Positions 52,970 through 61,871 of a DNA stretch of 64,000 nt are shown piece by piece. A model generated the notes under the pieces. It had not been told where the DNA came from. It saw only the letters and a list, made by a program, of their open reading frames with translations, and ran no database searches. Origin of the DNA: Longimycelium tulufanense (GTDB lineage: Bacteria; Actinomycetota; Actinomycetes; Mycobacteriales; Pseudonocardiaceae); the NCBI RefSeq assembly GCF_014645795.1, contig NZ_BMMK01000020.1:1-64000 (forward strand), written 5' to 3'. Position 1 is the first letter of the stretch, and every line of letters starts with the position of its first letter. The position numbers were made by a program, and so were the translations under genes.

Positions 52970-55189
52970 TCACGCGCGCCCCTGCCCCGGCGGCGTGCTC
53001 GGCGGCCCCTGCGGGGTCTCCGGCTTGTCCGGCTTCGACGGGTGCGTCGGTTTCGAGGGGTGCGTCGGCTCCGTCGACGGCGGGTCGGACGGCCGCGGCG
53101 GTTCGCCCGTCGTGGTCGGCGGCGCCGAAGGCGGCGTGGTGGTGGGCCGCCCGGGAGTCGACGGAGGCGTCGGTGACGGATCCGTCGGCGTCGGCGTAGC
53201 CGGGTTCGGCTTCGTGGGTTCCGTCGGCGACGTGCTCGGTGGTGGCGTCGGCGTTGTCGTCGGTGGCTCGTCCGGTGGCTTCGGCTTGTCCGGCGGCTCG
53301 GGCTCGTGCGGCAGGTTGAGCTCGATCGACTTGCTGGCCTTGGCGTCGCCCAGGGTCGCGGTGATGTTGACCGTGCCGTGGTGGTGCCATCCGATCGTCC
53401 AGAACGACACCGTGTACCGCTCACCCGGCAGCACCTCGTGCTGTGCGGTGCAGGTGATCCGTTTGGGCTCGTAGTGGCACCCCGGCGCGAGCGTGATGGC
53501 CGGGATGAACCACGGCGTCTCGACCGTGATCGTCGGCCGCCCGGGAAGATCGCCGGTGTTCGTGGCGGTGACGTCCATCCGGCTGTGCAGGGGCGGGAAG
53601 CCCCAGTGGAAGAGGCGGACACCGAGATCCACCCCGTACCGTCTGGGCACGGTCACGGCCACGTTCACCGGCGCGTTGATGTTCGGGCCACCCCGGATGC
53701 TGCCCGTGATCACACCGCTCTGCAGCTCCGGGCCCGCGGTCAGCACCAAGGTGAAGGTCACCTGCTCGCCGGGCTCCAGTCCCCGGTCCGTCGTGCACTG
53801 CACGGCGCGCTCGGGGAACTCGCAGCTCACCTTGGCCGGCGCGGAGGCGGTCTCGCGCCGCAGCAGGCCGCTCTCCAGGAAGCGCGCGGTACTCCCGCCC
53901 TGGCGAGCGGTCAGTCCCTCGGGCAGGTCCAGCTGCAGGGTTACCGGCTCGGAGGCGCCGTCCCCGTTGTTGGTCACCGTGATCGGCAGCTCGGCCGACT
54001 GGCCCGGCGTGAGCTGGAGCGTGGTCGGCGTGCTCAGGGTCAGGCTCGGCCGGCCGGGCACCGGCGGGGGCGGCGGTGGTGGAGGTGGTGGCGGGGGCGG
54101 CTCCACCGGGGGCGGCGGAGGCGGGGGCGCGGGCGGTTCCGGTGGTGGAGGTGGCGGGGGCGGCTGCACGGGGCTCGGCGGGGGAGGCGGCGGTTCCTGG
54201 GCGAGCGGCGCCTTCTGCCCGGTCGGGCCGGCCACCAGGGCGGCCACGACGGCGGCGGCCAGTGCGGCCGACGAGGCGCCCGTGCCCACGGCCTGCCGCG
54301 GCACCGAGCTGGCGGCACTCCCGAGCCCACCGCCGGCACCCGCCCCAGCCCCACCCGCCACGGCGGCACCGGCCACCCCGGCGACCTTCGCACCGGTGGC
54401 CGTGGCCGCCAGGTAGGCGGTGACCGCACCACCGAGCACCAGCGGCGCCACGACCGCCTTCAGCGCGCCGTTCACGTCGGCCAGCTCGGCGGCCAGCGCC
54501 CGGCACCGGTCGCACTCGTCGAGGTGCTTCTCGACCTGGGCGGTCTCCCGCCGCGACAGCCCCTTGCGGGTCCAGGCCCCGAGGCGATCAACGGTCGCCC
54601 GGCACCGCTCCGCGGTGGTCTCGGCCAGGTGCACCTGCAGGTATGCCTGGCGCAGGCCCTCCCGGGCACGGTAGGCCAGCGCCGACACCCCGTTGGCGGT
54701 GAGCCCCAGCAGCGGCGCGACCTCGACCGGGGACTGGCCCTCGATCTCGGTGTGCCAGAGCACCGTCTGCCAGCGCTCGGGCAGGCGGGCGAAAGCCTTG
54801 GCCGCCAGCGAGCGCTCCAGACCGGCCAACGCGGTGTCCTTGAACTGCACCACGGTCTGCTCGCTGGTGATGTTCGACACATCGTCGGAAAGCTCGACCT
54901 TCCGCTCGCGGCGCGTGCGGTCGTAGGCGACGTGGCGCAGCGCGGTCAGCAGGTAGGCGCGGAAGGCGGTGTGTGGGCCCCCACCGGCCCGCAGCGTGTC
55001 CAACACCTTGGCGAACGCCTCGGACACCAGGTCGTCGGCCTCGGCCGGAGACCGGGCCAACTGGCGGGCGAGGTTGTAGGCGGCCCGGACGTGCCGCTCG
55101 TAGAGCTGGCCGTAGGCGTCGATGGTTCCGGCGCGCACCGCGGCGATGAGTTCGGTATCGCTCGGACCCTCGGCAGCGGCTGTCGACAC
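52970..55189 (-). CDS. ECF sigma factor fused to zinc-finger anti-sigma, membrane and extracellular domains
   Basis: 739 aa. Sigma region 2 at about 12-100 (YGQLYERHVRAAYNLARQLA, EADDLVSEAFAKVLDTL) and region 4 at about 128-185 (LPERWQTVLWHTEIEGQSPV, LLGLTANGVSALAYRAREGL). Then a zinc-finger anti-sigma motif His222-x3-Cys226-x2-Cys229 (KHLDECDRCR), hydrophobic segments at about 246-330, a polyproline spacer (about 335-385) and an outside part with DUF11/CARDB-like strands (LQLTPGQSAELPITVTNNGD) and paired cysteines. The Pro/Thr tail probably crosses the wall. Sigma, inhibitor and sensor are thus one chain, as in ECF groups such as ECF52. Activation must involve release from the membrane (inference). 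Confidence 0.87.
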   Translation of the reverse strand: MSTAAAEGPSDTELIAAVRAGTIDAYGQLYERHVRAAYNLARQLARSPAEADDLVSEAFAKVLDTLRAGGGPHTAFRAYLLTALRHVAYDRTRRERKVELSDDVSNITSEQTVVQFKDTALAGLERSLAAKAFARLPERWQTVLWHTEIEGQSPVEVAPLLGLTANGVSALAYRAREGLRQAYLQVHLAETTAERCRATVDRLGAWTRKGLSRRETAQVEKHLDECDRCRALAAELADVNGALKAVVAPLVLGGAVTAYLAATATGAKVAGVAGAAVAGGAGAGAGGGLGSAASSVPRQAVGTGASSAALAAAVVAALVAGPTGQKAPLAQEPPPPPPSPVQPPPPPPPPEPPAPPPPPPPVEPPPPPPPPPPPPPVPGRPSLTLSTPTTLQLTPGQSAELPITVTNNGDGASEPVTLQLDLPEGLTARQGGSTARFLESGLLRRETASAPAKVSCEFPERAVQCTTDRGLEPGEQVTFTLVLTAGPELQSGVITGSIRGGPNINAPVNVAVTVPRRYGVDLGVRLFHWGFPPLHSRMDVTATNTGDLPGRPTITVETPWFIPAITLAPGCHYEPKRITCTAQHEVLPGERYTVSFWTIGWHHHGTVNITATLGDAKASKSIELNLPHEPEPPDKPKPPDEPPTTTPTPPPSTSPTEPTKPNPATPTPTDPSPTPPSTPGRPTTTPPSAPPTTTGEPPRPSDPPSTEPTHPSKPTHPSKPDKPETPQGPPSTPPGQGRA

Positions 55190-55326
55190 TTGCGTCCCTC
55201 CCCTGTCCTGCTCGGTCAGTGTGACGAACGAAGCGAGCGACCGTCACGCCAGATGGCGTCACGACTTGAGGCGGCGGGAGTCACATGGGTGGTGCGAACA
55301 GCCGACCCCGGAAGGGAGGGCCACCG

Positions 55327-56151
55327 GTGACGAACGGGTCGAACACGCGCCGCCGCATGCACGGTGGCATCACCCATCCGGATGAGACCGCGGCGCTGCG
55401 GGCCCGCTGGCGTACGGCCTCGGTGGCCGCCGGCTGGCCGTTTCCCAGCGACTGGGCACTGCCCGCCGTCGAGGAGGTGTGCCGCGCGGTGGTGACCGGG
55501 GCCGACCTGACCCGGCCGCTGGGCGAGCTGGGCACCGCGCGGGCCGAGTCCGGGGCCGGGCTGCGCGAGACGTTGCTCGACGTCGCCGCGCTGCACGCCG
55601 TCGGCGACGCGCCCGGCGACGGGCTGGTCGCGCCCGATCCGGACGTGGTTCCCGCGGCGATGCTCCGGCTGGTCGCGCTGGCCTGGGCCGACGTGGCCGA
55701 CCGGGAGCTGTCCGCCCGCGAGGTGGAGGACCCGCTGACCGGCCTGGCCACCCCCGCCTACCTGCGCACCCGGCTGCGCGAGCTGTGCCGGGAGGCCAGG
55801 GCCCGCCAGGTGCCGCTGAGCCGTAGCCACGCGCTGGTGTCGGTGCGCCTGGACCTCACCCAGGCGTCCGGATGGTCCCGGCTGGTGGTGATGGCCCTGG
55901 TCGCCGAGGTGCTGCGGGCGGTGTTCGACGCGGGGGAGACGCTGTGCCTGGCCGGCCCCTCGGTGGCGGTGGTCCTGACGCCCCGCGACGACCGGCTGCC
56001 CGGCCGGATGGAGGCGGTGCGCATGCTGCTGACCCGGCGCCTGGCGGTCGACCCGGCGGTGCGGCCCACCGGCCCGGTGTGGGTGTCGCGGGTGGCGCTG
56101 CCCGACGATCACGCCGACGCGTGCGAGCTGCTGGCCGAGATCGCCCGCTGA
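55327..56151 (+). CDS. Protein with degenerate GGDEF-like domain
   Basis: 274 aa. The middle reads EVEDPLTGLATPAYLRTRLR, the opening signature of diguanylate cyclase (GGDEF) domains, and strands and helices continue in order. The catalytic GG(D/E)EF is not found; its place is taken by GETLCLAGPSVAVVLTPRDD. It should not make c-di-GMP but could bind nucleotide or protein. The first 100 residues are helical and unclassified. Start GTG 55327 has GGGAGGG 6 nt upstream. It is 47 bp before purK, so possibly co-transcribed. Confidence 0.7.
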   Translation: MTNGSNTRRRMHGGITHPDETAALRARWRTASVAAGWPFPSDWALPAVEEVCRAVVTGADLTRPLGELGTARAESGAGLRETLLDVAALHAVGDAPGDGLVAPDPDVVPAAMLRLVALAWADVADRELSAREVEDPLTGLATPAYLRTRLRELCREARARQVPLSRSHALVSVRLDLTQASGWSRLVVMALVAEVLRAVFDAGETLCLAGPSVAVVLTPRDDRLPGRMEAVRMLLTRRLAVDPAVRPTGPVWVSRVALPDDHADACELLAEIAR

Positions 56152-56198
56152 CCGACGCCACGCTGCCCCGGCGGTCCTCCGCCGATGTCGGGTGGGGC

Positions 56199-57416
56199 AT
56201 GTCCGACCTGCTCGATTACGCTGACCGTCCCGTGGACCCCCGCACCGGCATCCCTGTCGTCGGCATGGTGGGCGGCGGGCAGCTCGCCCGGATGACCCAC
56301 CAGGCCGCCATCCCGCTCGGCCAGTCCCTGCGCGTGCTCTGCGTGTCCGAGGACGATCCCGCGGCCCGGGTCACCCGCGACTACGTGCTCGGTCACCACA
56401 CCGACCTGGAGGCGCTGCGTGCCTTCGCCGCCGGCTGCGACGTGATCACCTTCGACCACGAGCACGTGCCCAACGAGCACCTGCGCGTGCTGGTCGAGGC
56501 CGGGGTCAAGGTGCACCCCGGGCCCGAGGCCCTGCTGCACGCCCAGGACAAGCTCGTCATGCGGAACAAGCTCGGCGAGCTCGGCCTGCCGGTGCCGCCG
56601 TTCAGCCCGGTGAAGCAGGTCGACGACGTGCTCGGTTTCGGCGCCCGGTTCGGCTGGCCCGCCGTGCTCAAGGCCGCGCGCGGTGGCTACGACGGCCGCG
56701 GGGTGTGGATGCTCGACTCCCCGGCCGACGCCGAGCGGCTGGTCGGCGAGCTGCTGGACGCCGGCACATCGCTGCTGGTCGAGCAGTGCGTGCCGCTGCG
56801 CCGGGAGTTCGCCGCGCTGATCGCCCGGTCCCCCTTCGGGCAGGGCGCGGCCTGGCCCCTGGTGCAGACCGTGCAGCGGGAGGGGATCTGCGTCGAGGTG
56901 CTCGCCCCGGCGCCCGAGGTGCACCCCGAGCTGGCCGCGTCCGCCCAGGAGCTGGCGTTGCGGGTGGCCGACGAGCTGGGCGTGGTGGGCGTGCTGGCCG
57001 TCGAGCTGTTCGACACCGATGCCGGGGTGCTGGTCAACGAGCTGGCCATGCGGCCGCACAACTCCGGCCACTGGACAATGGACGGCGCGCTGACCTCGCA
57101 GTTCGAGCAGCACCTGCGGGCGGTGCTGGACTACCCGCTCGGCGCCACCGACCCGGTCGCGCCCGCCGTGGTGATGGCCAACGTGCTCGGTGCGCCCCAG
57201 ACTCCGGCCATGAGCGTCGACGAGCGGCTGCACCACCTGTTCGCCCGCTTCCCCGACGTGCACGCGCACCTGTACGGGAAGGCGGAGCGCCCGGGCCGCA
57301 AGGTCGGCCACGTGAACGTGCTCGGTGAGCGGATGGAGGACGTCCGGGAGAAGGCGCGGCTGGCCGCGCACTGGCTCTCGCACGCCGAGTGGCTGGACGG
57401 GTACCGGATCCACTGA
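56199..57416 (+). CDS. purK: N5-carboxyaminoimidazole ribonucleotide synthase
   Basis: A 405-aa ATP-grasp enzyme converting AIR, ATP and bicarbonate to N5-CAIR in purine synthesis. N-terminal fold PVVGMVGGGQLARMTHQAAI, then ITFDHEHVPNEHLRVL, KLVMRNKLGELGLPVPPFSP, LKAARGGYDGRGVWML and the ligand set FDTDAGVLVNELAMRPHNSG. An N-terminal extension of about 20 residues precedes the fold; ATG 56199 has only a weak ribosome site. purE follows 83 bp later. Confidence 0.95.
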   Translation: MSDLLDYADRPVDPRTGIPVVGMVGGGQLARMTHQAAIPLGQSLRVLCVSEDDPAARVTRDYVLGHHTDLEALRAFAAGCDVITFDHEHVPNEHLRVLVEAGVKVHPGPEALLHAQDKLVMRNKLGELGLPVPPFSPVKQVDDVLGFGARFGWPAVLKAARGGYDGRGVWMLDSPADAERLVGELLDAGTSLLVEQCVPLRREFAALIARSPFGQGAAWPLVQTVQREGICVEVLAPAPEVHPELAASAQELALRVADELGVVGVLAVELFDTDAGVLVNELAMRPHNSGHWTMDGALTSQFEQHLRAVLDYPLGATDPVAPAVVMANVLGAPQTPAMSVDERLHHLFARFPDVHAHLYGKAERPGRKVGHVNVLGERMEDVREKARLAAHWLSHAEWLDGYRIH

Positions 57417-57499
57417 CGCCCCGGGCGCGCCTCGGACACGCGTCTCGGGCACGGTCGGCAGGCCCCGCGGTCGTGGGGCGACAACGAAAGGGGTAGCGC

Positions 57500-58006
57500 G
57501 TGGCGGACAACCCGCTGGTCGGCGTGATCATGGGCAGTGACTCCGACTGGCCGGTGATGGAGGCGGCGGCTCTCGTGCTGGCCGAGTTCGACGTCCCCCA
57601 CGAGGTGAGCGTCGTCTCCGCGCACCGGACGCCGCAGCGGATGCTGGACTACGCGCGGGATGCGGCCGGCCGCGGGCTGCGCGTGATCATCGCCGGGGCC
57701 GGGGGAGCAGCGCACCTGCCCGGCATGGTGGCGTCGGCCACCGTGCTGCCGGTGATCGGTGTGCCGGTGCCGCTGAAGCACCTCGACGGGATGGACTCGC
57801 TGCTGTCGATCGTGCAGATGCCGGCGGGCGTTCCCGTGGCGACGGTCTCCGTTGGTGGAGCACGGAACGCCGGCTTGCTCGCGGTGCGCATGCTCGCTGC
57901 CACGGATTCCGCGCTACGTGAGCGGATGGCGACGTTCCAGGCCGACCTGGAGCAGCTGGTTCTGGAGAAGGACGCGGCCCTCCGCAGCCGACTGGCGCAG
58001 GGCTGA
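57500..58006 (+). CDS. purE: N5-CAIR mutase (phosphoribosylaminoimidazole carboxylase, PurE)
   Basis: A 168-aa class I Pur[21 protein letters not shown] binds the phosphate, [12 protein letters not shown] carries the catalytic His, and [20 protein letters not shown] and [20 protein letters not shown] complete the octamer active site. It moves CO2 from N5 to C4 of the imidazole. GTG 57500 with AAAGGGG upstream. Same order as mycobacterial purK-purE. Confidence 0.96.
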   Translation: MADNPLVGVIMGSDSDWPVMEAAALVLAEFDVPHEVSVVSAHRTPQRMLDYARDAAGRGLRVIIAGAGGAAHLPGMVASATVLPVIGVPVPLKHLDGMDSLLSIVQMPAGVPVATVSVGGARNAGLLAVRMLAATDSALRERMATFQADLEQLVLEKDAALRSRLAQG

Positions 58007-58103
58007 GGCCCAGGGAGCCGGCACCGACGCCGCAATGGTCGCGCCCCCGTTCGGGCGATCTACGCCGGGGTGGTGCGGGCCGATGCGATGCAGGGCACAC
58101 GTC

Positions 58104-58128
58104 CGTTCGATGTGAACGAGGGCTAACA
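58104..58128 (+). promoter_or_regulatory. Candidate promoter/operator for the acyl-CoA dehydrogenase gene
   Basis: A dyad CGTTC-GATGT-GAACG (58104-58118) lies 4 bp before a -10-like TAACAT (58123-58128), about 38 nt before the GTG of fadE25. The position suits a repressor site, possibly of a fatty-acid regulator. The regulator is not identifiable from the dyad alone. Confidence 0.4.
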
Positions 58129-58165
58129 TCGCGGGCAGCGATTCGGCTACCCGGAGGTAACAACG

Positions 58166-59329
58166 GTGGACCCGAGCTTCGGCACCTACCAGCTGGCCGA
58201 GGAACACGAGGCGCTGCGGGAGGCGGTTCGTGCGCTCGCCGAGAAGGAGATCGCGCCGCACGCGGCCGCGGTCGACGAGGAGGAGCGCTTCCCCACCGAG
58301 GCACACGATGCCCTGGTGAAGGCCGGCTTCGCTGCGGTGCACGTGCCCGAGGTCTACGGCGGCCAGGGCGCCGACTCGGTCGCCACCTGCATCGTCATCG
58401 AGGAGGTCGCCCGGGTCTGCGGATCGTCCTCGCTCATCCCCGCGGTGAACAAGCTCGGCACCGTGCCGATCCTGCTCTCGGCCGCCGAGGAGCTGAAGAA
58501 GCAGGTGCTGCCGACGATCGCCGGCGGTGAGGCGATGGCCTCCTACGCGCTCAGCGAGCGCGAGGCCGGCTCGGACACCGCCGCCATGCGCACCCGCGCC
58601 CGGCTGGACGGCGACCACTGGGTGCTCAACGGCACCAAGTGCTGGATCACCAACGCCGGTGAGTCGGCCTGGTACACCGTGATGGCGGTCACCGACCCGG
58701 ACGCGGCCAAGCCATCCCAGGGCATCTCCGCGTTCGTGGTGCACAGGGACGACCCGGGTTTCGAGATCGGCCCGAAGGAGCGCAAGCTCGGCATCAAGGG
58801 CTCGCCGACCCGGGAGATCTACTTCCAGGACTGCACCATCCCCGTCGACCGCATCATCGGTGAGCCGGGCACCGGCCTGAGGACGGCGCTCGCCACCCTG
58901 GACCACACCCGGCCGACCATCGGCGCGCAGGCGGTGGGCATCGCACAGGGTGCGCTGGACGCCGCGATCGCCTACGTCAAGGACCGCAAGCAGTTCGGCA
59001 GGGCCGTCGCCGACTTCCAGGGCGTGCAGTTCATGCTCGCCGACATGGCGATGCGGGTGGAGGCCGCGCGGCACATGGTCTACGTCGCGGCGGCCCGGGC
59101 CGAGCGCGGCGAGCCGAACCTCGGCTTCATCTCGGCCGCGGCCAAGTGTTTCGCCTCGGACGTGGCCATGGAGGTGACCACCCAGGCGGTGCAGCTGTTC
59201 GGCGGCGCCGGCTACACGCGGGACTTCCCGGTCGAGCGGATGATGCGGGACGCCAAGATCACCCAGATCTACGAGGGCACCAACCAGATCCAGCGCGTCG
59301 TCATGTCCCGCGCCCTGCTCAGGGCCTAG
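58166..59329 (+). CDS. fadE25: Acyl-CoA dehydrogenase
   Basis: A 387-aa FAD-dependent dehydrogenase making the alpha-beta double bond in acyl-CoAs. Substrate/FAD loop ASYALSEREAGSDTAAMRTR, LNGTKCWITNAGESAWY, then RKQFGRAVADFQGVQFMLAD and AVQLFGGAGYTRDFPVERMM. The catalytic Glu is in QIYEGTNQIQR, the position used by short-chain and medium-chain types. Same place as mycobacterial fadE25 next to purE. CGGAGG before GTG 58166. Followed by a strong terminator. Confidence 0.94.
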   Translation: MDPSFGTYQLAEEHEALREAVRALAEKEIAPHAAAVDEEERFPTEAHDALVKAGFAAVHVPEVYGGQGADSVATCIVIEEVARVCGSSSLIPAVNKLGTVPILLSAAEELKKQVLPTIAGGEAMASYALSEREAGSDTAAMRTRARLDGDHWVLNGTKCWITNAGESAWYTVMAVTDPDAAKPSQGISAFVVHRDDPGFEIGPKERKLGIKGSPTREIYFQDCTIPVDRIIGEPGTGLRTALATLDHTRPTIGAQAVGIAQGALDAAIAYVKDRKQFGRAVADFQGVQFMLADMAMRVEAARHMVYVAAARAERGEPNLGFISAAAKCFASDVAMEVTTQAVQLFGGAGYTRDFPVERMMRDAKITQIYEGTNQIQRVVMSRALLRA

Positions 59330-59427
59330 ATCACCGATCGTGCCGAGGGCCTGGAGGCGTTGGCAGCCAAAGATCGGGCCGCCGATGAGCCGTCCGTCGT
59401 CTGCACGGTCTGACCTATGCTGCTTAC

Positions 59428-59464
59428 CTGCCGGCTCCCGGGCTTTGCACCCGGGAGCCGGCAG
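59428..59464 (+). terminator. Terminator of fadE25
   Basis: A 15-bp perfect stem, CTGCCGGCTCCCGGG with CCCGGGAGCCGGCAG, around a 7-nt loop, about 100 bp after the fadE25 stop and 47 bp before the next start. Confidence 0.8.
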
Positions 59465-59510
59465 CATGTTGGCGGCACGACGGAAAACAAGCGAACACTG
59501 GGGGTGTTTC

Positions 59511-60368
59511 GTGGCCGAGAAGATCGTCCACGTCGGTGACGTGGACATCTGGAGTGAGGCGCTGGGCGAACCAGGTGCGCCTCCGCTGCTGCTCATCATG
59601 GGGGCGAACGCGTCGGCCATGGGCTGGCCGGACGAGTTCGTCGAGCTGCTCGTCCAGGGTGGACACCGGGTGATCCGATACGACCACCGGGACACCGGGC
59701 GGTCCACCCACATTCCGCCCGCGGACGCGACCTACGAGATGGCGGACCTGGCGCGCGACGCCCTGGCCGTGCTCGACGCCCACGATGTCCGGTCGGCCCA
59801 CGTCATGGGGATGTCGATGGGTGGGCTGATCGGTCAGCTCCTGGCTGTCGACCACGCCGACCGGCTCCGCTCGCTGACGCTCGCCCTGACCGGTGCGCTG
59901 GACATGGGCACGGTGGACGACACACCGCCGGACGCGGAGCGGTTGGAGGCAATGCTCGCGCTGAGCACACCGGGCGGGGACCACGAGTCCGAAGTGGATC
60001 GACGCGTCGCGTTGTGGCGGGCGCTGCACGGCACCGTCCTGCCGTTCGACGAAGCGGAGTACCGGCGCCTGGAGGAGCGGGTGATCGCGCACGCCGGGAC
60101 GTTCCTCCCCGCTACGGGGCACATTCGGCTCGCTTCCATCCCCCTGGAGCGAGGTGGTGATGATCTGCGCGGGTTGATCACGCCGACGCTGATCATCCAG
60201 GGCACCGAGGACCCGTTCTATCCGACCGGCTATGGCCGGTACCTCGCGCAGTTGATCCCGGGCGCCGTGCTCGAGCTGATCGACGGCCTGGGGCACAGCC
60301 TGCCGCGAGCAGTGCACAAGAAGGTCACCGACCTCGTGCTCGCACACACCCGGCAGCACGTGGCGTAG
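59511..60368 (+). CDS. Alpha/beta hydrolase
   Basis: 285 aa. Classic fold: oxyanion region LLLIMGANASAMGWPDEF, the strand YDHRDTGRSTHI, nucleophile elbow GMSMGGLIG, acid in LIIQGTEDPFYP and His in DGLGHSLPR. Best general match is the aclacinomycin methylesterase-like/haloalkane-type group acting on esters or lactones. No cofactor or neighbour narrows the substrate. GTG 59511 gives VAEKIVHVGDVDIW; only a weak GGGGGTG ribosome site. Confidence 0.88.
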   Translation: MAEKIVHVGDVDIWSEALGEPGAPPLLLIMGANASAMGWPDEFVELLVQGGHRVIRYDHRDTGRSTHIPPADATYEMADLARDALAVLDAHDVRSAHVMGMSMGGLIGQLLAVDHADRLRSLTLALTGALDMGTVDDTPPDAERLEAMLALSTPGGDHESEVDRRVALWRALHGTVLPFDEAEYRRLEERVIAHAGTFLPATGHIRLASIPLERGGDDLRGLITPTLIIQGTEDPFYPTGYGRYLAQLIPGAVLELIDGLGHSLPRAVHKKVTDLVLAHTRQHVA

Positions 60369-60385
60369 GAACAATTTCCTGGTCC

Positions 60386-60425
60386 ACGCCGTGGTGGTGG
60401 CGCCGCAAGCGCCCCACCACGGCGT
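60386..60425 (+). terminator. Terminator of the alpha/beta hydrolase gene
   Basis: ACGCCGTGGTGG pairs with CCACCACGGCGT over 12 bp with an inner GGCGC/GCGCC stem, 18 bp after the stop. Confidence 0.75.
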
Positions 60426-60637
60426 CCCTCCGAGGGCACTGCCACCTTGAACGCTGATCAGTGACCAGCGCCACGGGTCATTAGTTGAGATTTCATTCAA
60501 TGATAGGCAGGCTTGTGCCATGCGTCCCGCTTGCGGTTGCATGCCACCGCAACGTTGCGCATCTCTCGCTCTCCGAGCACGGCCTTCCACCCGACCAACG
60601 CCATCACTGCCGCCGCGCAGATCCGGAGGAGATGACC

Positions 60638-61078
60638 ATGCGGTTGCCGGAACCCGTTCGTGACCTTGTCCTGCTGCTCGCCCGGGTCGCGCTGGGCGCC
60701 GTCTTCATCGCCCACGGGTGGGACAAGCTCGCCAACAAGGGCATGGACAACGTGACGACCGCCTTCGAAGGCATGGAAATCCCGATGCCGGCGCTGTCCG
60801 CCTGGTTCGCCGCGCTCGTCGAGCTGGTCGGTGGCGCGGCCCTGATCGCCGGCCTGCTGCTCCCGCTGGCCGGCGTGCTCCTGGCGGCCAACATGCTCGG
60901 CGCGCTGTTCCTCGTGCACCTCGAGGGCGGGCTGTTCCTGCCCCAGGGCTACGAGTACGTGCTCGTGCTGGCGGTGACCGCGCTGGCCCTCGGGTTCAAC
61001 GGCGGCCGGTTCAGCCTCGACCGGGTGTTGTTCCGCCGGTGGTTCACCGTCAACAGCACGGAGCCGACAACTGCCTGA
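60638..61078 (+). CDS. DoxX-family membrane protein
   Basis: 146 aa with four membrane helices. LLLARVALGAVFIAHGWDKL is the DoxX opening, then AWFAALVELVGGAALIAGLL, GVLLAANMLGALFLVHLEGG and YEYVLVLAVTALALGFNGGR. DoxX-type proteins act near membrane redox chemistry; in mycobacteria one works with superoxide dismutase and a thiol system. ATG 60638 is preferred (GGAGG 8 nt upstream) over ATG 60632. Its 3' end overlaps the convergent TIGR03089 gene by 29 bp. Confidence 0.88.
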   Translation: MRLPEPVRDLVLLLARVALGAVFIAHGWDKLANKGMDNVTTAFEGMEIPMPALSAWFAALVELVGGAALIAGLLLPLAGVLLAANMLGALFLVHLEGGLFLPQGYEYVLVLAVTALALGFNGGRFSLDRVLFRRWFTVNSTEPTTA

Positions 61079-61796
61079 TCCCGGGCACCGTCACGCCCAA
61101 CGTGGCGGTGACCCGCTCGTTGGTTGCCCTGGCGGGCAGCGCCGCGGGGTCCGGATGGTTCACCTGGACCAACGATGCGCTGGCCGCCAGTACCGCGAGC
61201 AATCCGTCGAGCAGGTTCTCCGGGGTGTCCCAGTCCATAGTGGACAAGACGCGCTCGTTGCTGTCCAACCCAAGATTGGTTGCACGCTTGCGGGAAGACG
61301 CAATCACTTCGTCCACAGTGGATCCATCGAGCGCGGCAGTATCACCCTGGACGGGGAACAACGGCTGGAACGTGTCGCCATGCACCCGCGCGGAGGAGAT
61401 GTAGTCGACCATCCCGGCCGGCGGCCCGGACAACCCGCGGCCCATCGCGTCCAACGACACCGCGGCAACCAGCTCGGCGCCGGGTGCCGCGCCCGTGGGC
61501 GGCACGAAAGCGACCGCGGCGCCCGCCGGATCCATCGTGACCTCGGCACCGCACCACCACGCCCCGAGCAACACGCCCACCGTCTGCCAGTGCGCCGGCA
61601 GCAGCACCGCCACCGTGCCTCCCGGCTCGACGTCCAACTCGTCCACCAGCCAGTTCGCGGTCTTGGCGGCCCAGTTGGCGGTCGTTGCCCAGGACAGCTC
61701 GATCCGTGCGCCGGTGGCGTCGTCATAGTGCGTGATCAGGGGTCGACCGGGCTCGCTCCGCAGCACCGGCCCCAACAGCCCCTCGGTGACGCTCAT
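61050..61796 (-). CDS. TIGR03089 family protein
   Basis: 248 aa. An actinobacterial family that resembles the N-terminal part of acyl-CoA synthetases: RIELSWATTANWAAKTANWL, DELDVEPGGTVAVLLPAHWQ and TVGVLLGAWWCGAEV. The ATP-binding signature and C-terminal domain of real synthetases are missing, so ligase activity is unlikely. It usually sits beside LCP and cell-wall genes, as here, 75 bp after an LCP gene. Start ATG 61796. Function unknown. Confidence 0.83.
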   Translation of the reverse strand: MSVTEGLLGPVLRSEPGRPLITHYDDATGARIELSWATTANWAAKTANWLVDELDVEPGGTVAVLLPAHWQTVGVLLGAWWCGAEVTMDPAGAAVAFVPPTGAAPGAELVAAVSLDAMGRGLSGPPAGMVDYISSARVHGDTFQPLFPVQGDTAALDGSTVDEVIASSRKRATNLGLDSNERVLSTMDWDTPENLLDGLLAVLAASASLVQVNHPDPAALPARATNERVTATLGVTVPGIRQLSAPCC

Positions 61797-61871
61797 CCCA
61801 GCAACGCTCCTCGTCTCGCACGGGCGGCCGCGCACAACTTAGCTTGCTCGGTCGAGCAAGGAGCAACGCCG

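Noticed and set aside
53306-55330. 674-codon plus-strand frame across the sigma-factor gene
   Set aside because: Mirror frame of a GC-rich gene with Arg/Gly/His-rich composition; the minus strand has clear sigma-factor motifs.
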